From assembly GCF_900107675.1 (NCBI RefSeq), contig NZ_FNRI01000005.1:1-64000 (forward strand): a stretch of 64,000 nt of DNA, given 5' to 3'. Positions within the stretch are counted from its first letter, which is position 1. The number at the start of each line of letters is the position of its first letter. The DNA comes from Alistipes timonensis JC136. GTDB taxonomy: Bacteria > Bacteroidota > Bacteroidia > Bacteroidales > Rikenellaceae. This document shows, one piece after another, positions 17,194 to 24,373 of this stretch. A model generated the notes under the pieces. The model was not told the origin of the DNA, did no database searches, and was given only the letters and a program-made list of their open reading frames with translations. Both the position numbers and the translations under genes were made by a program.

Positions 17194-17850
17194 CTATTTT
17201 TCCTGTAAGTCCTTGTTGCGCGAACGGTGCACCCAGATGATGCAGCCCACGATAATCAGCGCCATCGGCGGGAAGAGCATCAGTCCGCAGTTCGAATAGA
17301 AACCGCCTTCGGCCATGTACCAGCTCTCGGGAATGATACGGTAGCCCATGAGGCTGCCCGAACCGAACAATTCGCGGAAGAAAGCCACGATCACCAGGAT
17401 CAGGCCGTAGCCCAGACCGTTGCCCAGACCGTCGAGGAACGACGCCCAGGGCTTGTTGGCCAGCGCGAAGGCCTCGACGCGGCCCATGACGATACAGTTG
17501 GTGATAATCAGTCCGACGTAGACCGACAGCTGCTTCGAGACTTCGTAAACGAACGCTTTGAGCACCTGGTCGACGAGGATTACCAGCGCGGCGATGACGA
17601 CGAGCTGGACGATGATGCGGATACGCGAGGGAACGCCGTTGCGCAGCAGCGACATCACGAGGTTTGCGAATCCCGTGACGACCGTCACGGAGAGTGCCAT
17701 AACGATGGCGGGCTTGAGCTGTACGGTGACGGCCAGCGCCGAGCAGATACCGAGGATCTGCACGATGACCGGGTTGTTCGCAGAGAACGGGCCCGTCAGG
17801 AATTTCAGGTTCTTAGCCGAAAACAAAGGCTCTTTTTCCATCTTACTCAT
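17194..17850 (-). CDS. nqrD: Na+-translocating NADH:quinone reductase subunit D
   Basis: A 218-residue six-helix membrane subunit. NNPVIVQILGICSALAVT and the IITNCIVMGRVEAFA block identify NqrD; each contains a Cys at the place expected for the Fe-S centre shared with NqrE. Its start overlaps the 3' end of nqrC by eight bases, which suggests translational coupling. Confidence 0.98.
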   Translation of the reverse strand: MSKMEKEPLFSAKNLKFLTGPFSANNPVIVQILGICSALAVTVQLKPAIVMALSVTVVTGFANLVMSLLRNGVPSRIRIIVQLVVIAALVILVDQVLKAFVYEVSKQLSVYVGLIITNCIVMGRVEAFALANKPWASFLDGLGNGLGYGLILVIVAFFRELFGSGSLMGYRIIPESWYMAEGGFYSNCGLMLFPPMALIIVGCIIWVHRSRNKDLQEK

Positions 17851-18694
17851 TGTTTTCTACATTTTCTTCGTTAGACACTTCTGCCGCGGGGACCGCCTCG
17901 GCCGCACGCTTGGCCTCCAGCAGGGGCAGGTAGTTCTCCAGGCTGTTGTAGAGCATCGCCGTCACGCCGTCGGAGGTCTTCGTACCGCCCGAGATGGCGT
18001 CCACCTCGTGTGCGGGGTCCTTGGCGCCGCCCTTGCGGAGCTTCACCGAGACGAATTTGTCGCCCTCGAAGATCGTCTTGCCGACGAAATTGGCCTGGTA
18101 TTTCGGCGTAGCTATCTCGGCGCCGAGACCCGGAGTCTCGCCCTTATGGGCCATGATGATACCGGCCACGGTATCCATATCCTTCTCCAGCGCGACATAG
18201 CCCCAGACCGGGCCCCAGAGGCCCATGCCCGTTACGGGAATGACCACGCGGCCGTCTTTGGCCTCGAAGATCGGGAACTTGCCCGCCTCGAACGTGCCCG
18301 GCAGGTCATTGAGCAGCGCGAAGACATCTTCGCCTTCGATCCGCTTGCCCTCCTTATCCACGACATAGGCATCGATATACTCGTCGTAGGACTGGTCCTG
18401 CGCCGAGAGCGACGCGAGGATGTTCTGCTTCTTCTCGTTCAGGTCGTTGGCATCCTGGCGGGGTTTGAGGGCGAGGGCTGCCACGGCCAGCAGCACGGCT
18501 ACGACCACCACCATCACCGTCGAATACATAATAATATAGGCGTTGCCGTTCTTGTCGCTGAACAGGCCCTTTTTCGCCTGCTTCAGTTCGGTGAATTCCG
18601 ATGCGGGAACTCCGCAGACAGGGCAGTTAGCGGGCGCGGCGTCACCTTCGTGGATGTAGCCGCAGACATTGCATTTGAATTTTTTCGTTGCCAT
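17843..18694 (-). CDS. nqrC: NQR subunit C with N-terminal rubredoxin-like domain
   Basis: A 283-residue NqrC, which carries a covalent FMN on the periplasmic side. The C-terminal part is standard: one membrane helix (about 51-76) and an FMN domain with the acceptor motif SGGT, Thr238, in place of the commoner SGAT. Unusually, the first 45 residues form a compact rubredoxin-like Fe site with Cys8-x2-Cys11 and Cys24-x2-Cys27 (KCNVCGYIHEG and NCPVCG), as in the rubredoxin tail of rubrerythrins. Canonical NqrC proteins begin a few residues before the membrane helix. There is no frameshift and no better start: the helix has no Met immediately before it. The extra domain would face the cytoplasm. 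The C-terminal tail is acidic. Overlaps nqrD by eight bases. Confidence 0.95.
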   Translation of the reverse strand: MATKKFKCNVCGYIHEGDAAPANCPVCGVPASEFTELKQAKKGLFSDKNGNAYIIMYSTVMVVVVAVLLAVAALALKPRQDANDLNEKKQNILASLSAQDQSYDEYIDAYVVDKEGKRIEGEDVFALLNDLPGTFEAGKFPIFEAKDGRVVIPVTGMGLWGPVWGYVALEKDMDTVAGIIMAHKGETPGLGAEIATPKYQANFVGKTIFEGDKFVSVKLRKGGAKDPAHEVDAISGGTKTSDGVTAMLYNSLENYLPLLEAKRAAEAVPAAEVSNEENVENNE

Positions 18695-18706
18695 AACTTA
18701 TCTCCC

Positions 18707-19834
18707 CTATTTTGCGAGTTTGACACGTTTCTTGCGGCGGGCGATGTTGGCCTCCACCACGTAGTAGTCGACCAGCGGCGCCAGCGCATTCATGAAGAGG
18801 ATCGAAAGCATCATGCCCTCGGGATAGGCCGGGTTCACCACGCGGATCAGCACGGCCAGCGCACCGGTCATCAAACCCACGATGTACTTGCCGGCGTTGG
18901 TCTGCGACGAGGTCACGGGGTCCGTGGCCATGAAGACCGCGCCGAAGGCGAAGCCGCCGACGATCAGGTGCCACCAGGCGGGATATTCCGTCACGCCGAG
19001 CGCCTGGAACAGATAGCCCATCGCCAGTCCGCCGACGAATACCGAAACCATCGTGCGCCACGAAGCGATACCCGTGAAGAGCAGGATGGCGGCGCCGAGG
19101 AGGATGGCCAGCGTCGAGGTCTCGGCGAACGATCCGGGAATGAAGCCCAGGAAGGCGTCGAGCGGCGAGTAGGCCATCGTACCGGTCGTCGAGAGCTGCT
19201 CGAGGGCCGTGGCGCCGGTGATGCCGTCGACATGCGCGCCCATCATCGTCCAGTCGGAATACCAGACCGTCTCACCCGACATCGAGGGAGTGTAGGCGAA
19301 GAATGCGAAAGCACGGGCCAGCAGCGCGGGGTTGAAGACATTCATACCCGTACCTCCGAAGACCTCCTTGCCGAAGACCACGGCGAAAGCCGTCGCCAGC
19401 CCGACCATCCAGAGCGGGGTCGATACCGGCATGATCATCGGAATCAGCAGGCCCGAAACGAGGAAACCCTCGTTGACCTCGTGGCCGCGCGCCTGCGCGA
19501 ATCCGAACTCGATGCCCAGGCCCACGATATACGAGACGCAGACCATCGGCAGCACGCGGACCAGTCCGTAGAAAAAGGCCGTAAAGCCCTCCAGGCCGAC
19601 CTGAATACCCGTATTGTAGCAACCGAAGAAGAATGCCGGCATCAGCGCCACGACGACCATGATCATCGTGCGTTTCATGTCATTGCAGTCACGGATGTGC
19701 GCACCTTTCCGGGTCGTGGTGTTGGGTACGAAGAGGAACGTTTCGAACGCATCGAACGTCGACTCCAGAAAGCCCAGCTTCCCGCCTTTCGAGAACGTGG
19801 GCTTGATATTGTCCATGAATTTACGAAGTCCCAT
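18707..19834 (-). CDS. nqrB: Na+-translocating NADH:quinone reductase subunit B
   Basis: A 375-residue core membrane subunit with about ten helices, the main Na+-translocating and quinone-reducing part of the complex. FMN is attached to a Thr in an SGAT-like motif; here it reads TGAT with Thr209 as the acceptor. The NEGFLVSGLLIPMIMP and GGTGMNVFNPALLARAF segments are typical of the RnfD/NqrB family. Only two bases separate it from nqrA and 12 from nqrC. Confidence 0.98.
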   Translation of the reverse strand: MGLRKFMDNIKPTFSKGGKLGFLESTFDAFETFLFVPNTTTRKGAHIRDCNDMKRTMIMVVVALMPAFFFGCYNTGIQVGLEGFTAFFYGLVRVLPMVCVSYIVGLGIEFGFAQARGHEVNEGFLVSGLLIPMIMPVSTPLWMVGLATAFAVVFGKEVFGGTGMNVFNPALLARAFAFFAYTPSMSGETVWYSDWTMMGAHVDGITGATALEQLSTTGTMAYSPLDAFLGFIPGSFAETSTLAILLGAAILLFTGIASWRTMVSVFVGGLAMGYLFQALGVTEYPAWWHLIVGGFAFGAVFMATDPVTSSQTNAGKYIVGLMTGALAVLIRVVNPAYPEGMMLSILFMNALAPLVDYYVVEANIARRKKRVKLAK

Positions 19835-19836
19835 CT

Positions 19837-21192
19837 TTAAGCCTCCCTGATCATTAAGTTAATACCGTCACGGATGATCTGCTGAATCTCGATCTTCGAG
19901 GGATCGACGAATTCGCACAGCGCGAAATCCTCCTCCGTGACCTCGTAAATACCGAGGTTCTCCATCTTGTCGATGTCGCCCGCGAGGCACGCCTTCAGGA
20001 GATACATCGGGTAGATGTCCATCGGCAGGTATTGCTCGTAGAGCCCCGTCACGACGAACGGACGTTCGCCGCCGTTCATGTTGGTATCGAGGTCGTAGGC
20101 CTTCTTGGGACAAATCCACGAGAAGTAGGCGCGCGATACGGAGAACTTGTTGAAGCGGGGCATCGCCCAGCCCAGCAGCTCGTACTTGTCACCTTCGGGA
20201 ATCGCCGTCAGTTGGTTGGCGTAGAAGCCCATGAAGCCGTCCAGCGCGGTCTTGGCGCCCGTGAGCACGTTGCCCGAGATGAAGCGGATGCTGTCGCCCT
20301 CCTTCTGCTTCTTCACGTTGCCTTTGACCACGGAGTCAACCTTCGCACCGCCCACCATGCGGACATAGTGCGGTTTCTCGATCTCCGAACCGGCCACGGC
20401 GATGATCTTCGTCATGTCGACACGGCCCTCGTTGAACAGGCGGCCGATGATGGCCAGGTCTTGCACGTTGACCGTCCACACCACCTCACCCTTGTTCACG
20501 GGGTCGATGTGGTGAATCTGCACGCCGACGTTGCCGACGGGGTGCTTGCCGGCGAACGTGTGCAGCTCGGCACCCTGGAGCGACGGCATCTGTCCCTCGG
20601 CCTTGGCGCGCACCGAGAGGTGCACCTTGCCCGACGTGAGCTTCCGCATCACTTCGATACCCGTCTGGAGGTTCTTCTGTTCGGCTTTCAGGACAAAATT
20701 GTAGTCCGGGGCCAGGGGCGCCGAGTCGAAAGCGGATACAAAGACCGCTTTCGGCGAGTCGTTGGGATCGGCAATGATGCCGTAGGGACGCTGCACGATC
20801 ATCGGCCAGAGGCCCGATTTGAGCAGCAATTCGACGATCTGCTCGCGCGAAGCCGACTTCAGGTCGGGCTTTGCGAACTCCTCATACTCCTGCGTGGCAT
20901 CGGGGGTCACCGTCACGTTGAGAACCTTGCGCTTCTCACCGCGGTTGACGGCAGCCACCGTACCGCTGACGGGCGACGTGAAGAGAATGCGCTCGTCGGC
21001 CTTGTTGAAGAACAACGGCGTACCGGCTTTCACCCGATCACCCACCTTAACCAGCAGCTTGGGAATCACACCCTCGAAATCGAGGGGCGAGAGGGCGTAC
21101 TCCGAAGCCTGCGGTGCGTCCGCGAGCGACTCCTGGGGTTTGCCCACCAGATTGATGTCTAAACCCTTGCGTAGTGTAATGATTTTCGACAT
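19837..21192 (-). CDS. nqrA: Na+-translocating NADH:quinone reductase subunit A
   Basis: A 451-residue soluble cytoplasmic subunit, first gene of the six-gene operon. The start MSKIITLRKGLDINLVGKP and the biotinyl/lipoyl-like early segment (PKLLVKVGDRVKAGTPLF) are diagnostic of NqrA/RnfC-type proteins. Length matches the family (about 446 aa). Together with NqrB to NqrF it oxidises NADH, reduces quinone and exports Na+. Confidence 0.98.
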   Translation of the reverse strand: MSKIITLRKGLDINLVGKPQESLADAPQASEYALSPLDFEGVIPKLLVKVGDRVKAGTPLFFNKADERILFTSPVSGTVAAVNRGEKRKVLNVTVTPDATQEYEEFAKPDLKSASREQIVELLLKSGLWPMIVQRPYGIIADPNDSPKAVFVSAFDSAPLAPDYNFVLKAEQKNLQTGIEVMRKLTSGKVHLSVRAKAEGQMPSLQGAELHTFAGKHPVGNVGVQIHHIDPVNKGEVVWTVNVQDLAIIGRLFNEGRVDMTKIIAVAGSEIEKPHYVRMVGGAKVDSVVKGNVKKQKEGDSIRFISGNVLTGAKTALDGFMGFYANQLTAIPEGDKYELLGWAMPRFNKFSVSRAYFSWICPKKAYDLDTNMNGGERPFVVTGLYEQYLPMDIYPMYLLKACLAGDIDKMENLGIYEVTEEDFALCEFVDPSKIEIQQIIRDGINLMIREA

Positions 21193-21243
21193 GGTTAAAA
21201 TTTTGATATTGTTATGTGTTTGGAATTAGTATTCCGCGTAGCG

Positions 21244-21261
21244 TTGTTAGTGTGCTAACAA
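21244..21261. promoter_or_regulatory. Inverted repeat in the nqr leader/promoter region
   Basis: TTGTTAG (21244-21250) and CTAACAA (21255-21261) form a perfect 7-bp dyad around TGTG, 52-69 bases upstream of the nqrA start. The size suits a dimeric regulator site or a short leader hairpin. Confidence 0.4.
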
Positions 21262-21504
21262 TTAATCGCGTGCGAAAGTACAAATTTTTTTCCTGAAAAC
21301 CCCCATGCGCAAACCAATATTTCTTAAATATATTAAGATTTGCGGGCCCCGCTTTCGGGCCAAAACAGAGGACTTTCGAATACTTGCATTTCGAAATAAA
21401 TACGAAATACCCGGAAGCAAAAACGACCGCCCCGCAACGACCGCCGACGGCAGGCGGTACGTTAAAAAATTGGTCTCAAATTCGCAAGGGTCGTGTTAAA
21501 TTCC

Positions 21505-21512
21505 TACATTTG
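21505..21512 (+). promoter_or_regulatory. Promoter -7 element for the tatD-like/tcdA cluster
   Basis: TACATTTG matches TAnnTTTG exactly and ends only eight bases before the ATG at 21521, so the transcript would be leaderless or nearly so. A degenerate TTCG lies 20 bases upstream. Confidence 0.5.
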
Positions 21513-21520
21513 TCGTCGCC

Positions 21521-22111
21521 ATGCTTCCTTATGTCAACATACACACCCACCGCCCGACGGGCTCGGGAATCGAGCTCCGCACAGCGGGCGTACACCCGTG
21601 GAATGCTGACATGCAGGAGGTTGCGACGCTCGGCGAACGGCTTTCTGACGTACAGGCCGTGGGAGAAACGGGGCTCGACTTCGTGCACGGTCCCGCGCGC
21701 GAGGTGCAGTTCGGGGCGTTGCGCGCCCAGCTGCGGATAGCCCGCGAACGGGGGCTTCCGGTGGTGCTCCACTGCGTCAGGGCTTTCGAACCCCTGATGC
21801 GCGAACTGGCCGCGTGCGAACCCCGTGCCGTAATTTTTCACGGCTTCATCGGATCGCCCGAGCAGGCGCGGCAGGCCCTTGCGAAAGGCTATTTCCTCTC
21901 GTTCGGCGAACGCGCCTTCGCATCGCCCAAAACGCTTGCAGCGCTGCGCGAAACGCCCCTGTCTCAGCTCTTTCTGGAGACCGACGACAGCCCCGTACCG
22001 ATCGCGGAAATCTATGCCCGGGCGGCCGAAGCGAGGAGCGTTCCGGCGGAGGAGTTGCAACGGGCGACGCTGGCGAATTACAAACGGACATTTGAAACTC
22101 AGCATGGATAA
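21521..22111 (+). CDS. TatD-family metal-dependent hydrolase (short form)
   Basis: A 196-residue member of the TatD amidohydrolase-like family (metal-dependent DNases and related enzymes). It shows the N-terminal HxH metal motif (NIHTH), the metal Glu in GETGLDF, two further His-containing strands (VVLHCV, VIFHGF) and the Asp motif LFLETDDSP. It is shorter than typical TatD (about 255 aa) because the loops are reduced, but all metal motifs are present, so it should be active. Its 3' end overlaps tcdA by eight bases. The natural substrate is unknown. Confidence 0.85.
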   Translation: MLPYVNIHTHRPTGSGIELRTAGVHPWNADMQEVATLGERLSDVQAVGETGLDFVHGPAREVQFGALRAQLRIARERGLPVVLHCVRAFEPLMRELAACEPRAVIFHGFIGSPEQARQALAKGYFLSFGERAFASPKTLAALRETPLSQLFLETDDSPVPIAEIYARAAEARSVPAEELQRATLANYKRTFETQHG

Positions 22112-22829
22112 CTGGCTGGAAAGAACCGAATTACTGTTAGGCGCGGAAAAACTCGCGCAATTGAAGGCAGCCCACGTGCTCGTGGTCGGGCTGGGCGGCG
22201 TGGGAGCCTATGCCGCGGAGATGATCGCCCGGGCAGGCGTGGGACGCATGACCATCGCCGACGCCGATGTGGTGAACACGACGAACATCAACCGTCAGCT
22301 GGTGGCCCTGCATTCGACCGTCGGACGCCCGAAGGCCGAGGTGCTGGCCGGACGCCTGCGCGACATCAACCCCGGAATCGAGCTCACGGTGGTCGCCAAA
22401 TACATCAGGGACGAGGAGACCTACACGCTGCTCGACGCCGCACGTTACGACTATGTGGTGGACGCCATCGACACCCTCTCGCCCAAACTGGCGCTGATCG
22501 CCGCCTCGCTGGAGCGGGGCCTGCCGCTCGTCAGTTCGATGGGCGCCGGAGCCAAGACCGACCCGACGCGACTGGAAATCGCCGACATCTCGAAGACCCA
22601 CCACTGCCCGCTGGCCCACATGCTGCGCAAGCGGCTCCACAAAATCGGCATCCGAAAGGGCTTCCGGGCCGTCTTCTCGCCCGAGCCGATGCGCGAGGGA
22701 GCGATGATCCTCTGCGAGGAGCAGAACAAGAAATCGAATGTCGGGACCATCTCCTACATCCCGGCGCTGTTCGGCATCGGGTGCGCCTCGGTTGTCGTCA
22801 GGGATTTAATCGGAGAACTGAATCCCTGA
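22104..22829 (+). CDS. tcdA: tRNA threonylcarbamoyladenosine dehydratase (ThiF/E1-like)
   Basis: A 241-residue ATP-dependent enzyme that cyclises t6A37 of tRNAs to ct6A. The start is the ATG at 22104, where MDNWLERTELLLG matches the family N-terminus and overlaps the upstream gene by eight bases. An ATP-binding Rossmann loop (VVGLGGVGAYAAE), the DADVVNTTNINRQ adenylation motif and the central VDAIDTLSPK are clear. The C-terminal CEEQNKKSNVGTISYIPALFG is TcdA-type rather than ThiF/MoeB, and the zinc Cys pairs of MoeB are absent. Its 3' end, including the stop codon, lies within a 14-bp inverted repeat. Confidence 0.92.
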   Translation: MDNWLERTELLLGAEKLAQLKAAHVLVVGLGGVGAYAAEMIARAGVGRMTIADADVVNTTNINRQLVALHSTVGRPKAEVLAGRLRDINPGIELTVVAKYIRDEETYTLLDAARYDYVVDAIDTLSPKLALIAASLERGLPLVSSMGAGAKTDPTRLEIADISKTHHCPLAHMLRKRLHKIGIRKGFRAVFSPEPMREGAMILCEEQNKKSNVGTISYIPALFGIGCASVVVRDLIGELNP

Positions 22830-22836
22830 CGACAAC
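22791..22836 (+). repeat. 14-bp perfect inverted repeat across the tcdA stop codon
   Basis: Bases 22791-22804 are exactly complementary to 22823-22836, with an 18-base loop. The left arm is inside the tcdA coding region and the right arm includes the TGA at 22827-22829. It is followed not by a U-run but by AT-rich direct repeats. As RNA it forms a strong 3' hairpin. Confidence 0.75.
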
Positions 22837-22867
22837 AATTAAAAATGAAAAATTAAGAATTAAAAAT
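22837..22867 (+). repeat. AT-rich direct repeats before the dehydrogenase gene
   Basis: AATTAAAAAT occurs at 22837-22846 and again at 22858-22867 in a tract that is almost entirely A/T. AT-rich runs of this kind recur between genes in Bacteroidetes genomes. The second copy ends one base before the next ATG. Confidence 0.5.
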
Positions 22868-22868
22868 T

Positions 22869-23807
22869 ATGCAACCGAACATCGTATTTCTGGACGAATA
22901 CAGTCTCGGAGGCGCCGACCTCGGGACCATCCGTGCGCTGGGCAGCTACACGGGTTACGAAACGACCTCCCGCGATGAGGTCGTCGACCGCTGCCGCGAA
23001 GCCGACGTAGTTATTACCAACAAGGTGGTCTTCCGCCGCGAGACCCTTCGGCAGCTCCCCCGTCTGCGGCTGATCTGCGCGGCGGCGACGGGCATGAACC
23101 ACATCGACCTCGACGCGGCGAAAGAACAGGGCATCGCGGTGAAGAACGCCGTGGGTTATTCGACCCACGCCGTGACGGAAACCACCATCGGCGCGGCCAT
23201 CGGGTTGCTGCGGCAGGTGGTCTATTACGACGATTATGTCAAAACCGCCTACGCCGGATCGCCCCTGCAATACCATTTCGGCCGTACGACCCACCAGCTC
23301 CACGGATCGAAATGGGGCATCGTCGGACTGGGCAACATCGGCCGCAGCGTGGCCCGCGTCGCCGAAGCGCTGGGATGCGAAGTCGCCTACACCTCCACTT
23401 CAGGCGTCGTGCGCGAGGAACCCTACCCCGCCCTGCCGCTCGACGAACTGCTCCGGCAGTCCGACGTGGTGTCGATCCACGCCCCGCTGACCGACCGCAC
23501 GCGCGGACTGATCGGTGCGCGGGAGCTCTCACTGATGAAACCCTCGGCCATTCTCATCAACGTCGCCCGCGGCGGCATCGTCGACGAAGCCGCGCTGGCC
23601 GCGGCCCTCGACGCCGGAAAACTCGCCGGAGCCGGCCTCGACGTCTTCGCCCACGAACCCCTCGAACCCGGCAACCCGCTGCTCTCGATCCGGGAGCCGG
23701 ACCGGCTGCTGCTCTCGCCCCACAACGCCTGGTCGCCCGTGGAGGCGGTCGAAGTGTTAGTAAAGTGCATCGCACGAAACATCCGGGAATTTTACAAAAT
23801 AGGTTGA
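22869..23807 (+). CDS. D-isomer-specific 2-hydroxyacid dehydrogenase
   Basis: A 312-residue NAD(P)-dependent 2-hydroxyacid dehydrogenase. It has the split catalytic domain, a Rossmann domain in the middle (GIVGLGNIGRSVARVAEALG, about residues 150-170), the substrate-binding Arg region (ILINVARGGIVDEAAL), and the catalytic Glu and His in VFAHEPLEPGNPL and LLSPHNAWSP. Its form resembles glycerate dehydrogenase/hydroxypyruvate reductase more than PGDH, since it lacks an ACT domain. Exact substrate uncertain. It is one base from the next gene, so they are co-translated. Confidence 0.88.
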   Translation: MQPNIVFLDEYSLGGADLGTIRALGSYTGYETTSRDEVVDRCREADVVITNKVVFRRETLRQLPRLRLICAAATGMNHIDLDAAKEQGIAVKNAVGYSTHAVTETTIGAAIGLLRQVVYYDDYVKTAYAGSPLQYHFGRTTHQLHGSKWGIVGLGNIGRSVARVAEALGCEVAYTSTSGVVREEPYPALPLDELLRQSDVVSIHAPLTDRTRGLIGARELSLMKPSAILINVARGGIVDEAALAAALDAGKLAGAGLDVFAHEPLEPGNPLLSIREPDRLLLSPHNAWSPVEAVEVLVKCIARNIREFYKIG

Positions 23808-23808
23808 C

Positions 23809-24324
23809 ATGGACGTACAAACCCTCACGGCCGACGAACGGCGTCAGCGGGTATTCGATTTCCTCGACGCCCGCGGCATCCGCTACGAGTGGTACGAACA
23901 CCCCGAGGCTCCGACCATCGAGATCGCCCGCCAATGGTGGCGCGACGATGGTTCGAAGCACTGCAAGAACCTCTTTTTCCGCAACCACAAGGGTAACCGC
24001 CACTACCTCGTATGCTTCGATTCGGAGCAGTCGATGGCCATTCACGACCTCGAACACCGCCTGCGGCAGGGCAAGCTGTCGTTCGCCTCGGAGCAGCGCA
24101 TGGAGCGCTGGCTGGGACTGCGCCCCGGTTCGGTGTCGCCTTTCGGGCTGATCAACGACCCCGCGAACCACGTCCACCTGTTCCTCGACACCAACCTGCG
24201 ACAATGGCCCTCCTACTCGTTCCACCCTAACGACAACCGCGCTACGGTGGTCATTTCGCGCGAAGAGTTCCTACGGTATCTCGCCGCCGCCGGCAACTCC
24301 TACGAGTTCATCGAGCTGTACTGA
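23809..24324 (+). CDS. ProX/PrdX-type prolyl-tRNA editing deacylase
   Basis: A 171-residue free-standing YbaK/ProX-fold protein that hydrolyses mischarged aminoacyl-tRNAPro (typically Ala-tRNAPro). It has the N-terminal FDFLDARGIRYEWYEHPEAP segment, the basic KHCKNLFFRNHKGNRHYL stretch and the C-terminal GSVSPFGLINDPANHVHLF block that forms the active pocket. Length is typical for PrdX. It follows the dehydrogenase by one base and ends at a strong terminator. Confidence 0.92.
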   Translation: MDVQTLTADERRQRVFDFLDARGIRYEWYEHPEAPTIEIARQWWRDDGSKHCKNLFFRNHKGNRHYLVCFDSEQSMAIHDLEHRLRQGKLSFASEQRMERWLGLRPGSVSPFGLINDPANHVHLFLDTNLRQWPSYSFHPNDNRATVVISREEFLRYLAAAGNSYEFIELY

Positions 24325-24327
24325 ATC

Positions 24328-24357
24328 AAAAACCCCGGCCAGAAGGCCGGGGTTTTT
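24328..24357. terminator. Bidirectional terminator, prdX-like / gpmI
   Basis: A perfect 13-bp stem (24328-24340 with 24345-24357) with loop AGAA and A5/T5 ends. It serves both the plus-strand cluster and the convergent gpmI. Confidence 0.95.
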
Positions 24358-24373
24358 CGTACGTGAAAGCCCG

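Larger units (their letters stand above)
21193..21520. other. 328-bp divergent intergenic region, nqrA / tatD-like
   Basis: There is no credible gene here. The left part holds the nqr leader, with a 7-bp perfect dyad (21244-21250 with 21255-21261, four-base centre) that may be an operator or a leader hairpin. The right end holds the promoter of the plus-strand cluster. A loose stem of six pairs flanks an AT-rich loop around 21306-21345. No exact TAnnTTTG could be assigned to nqrA; TACTTTCG on the minus strand near 21273-21280 is the closest. Confidence 0.5.
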
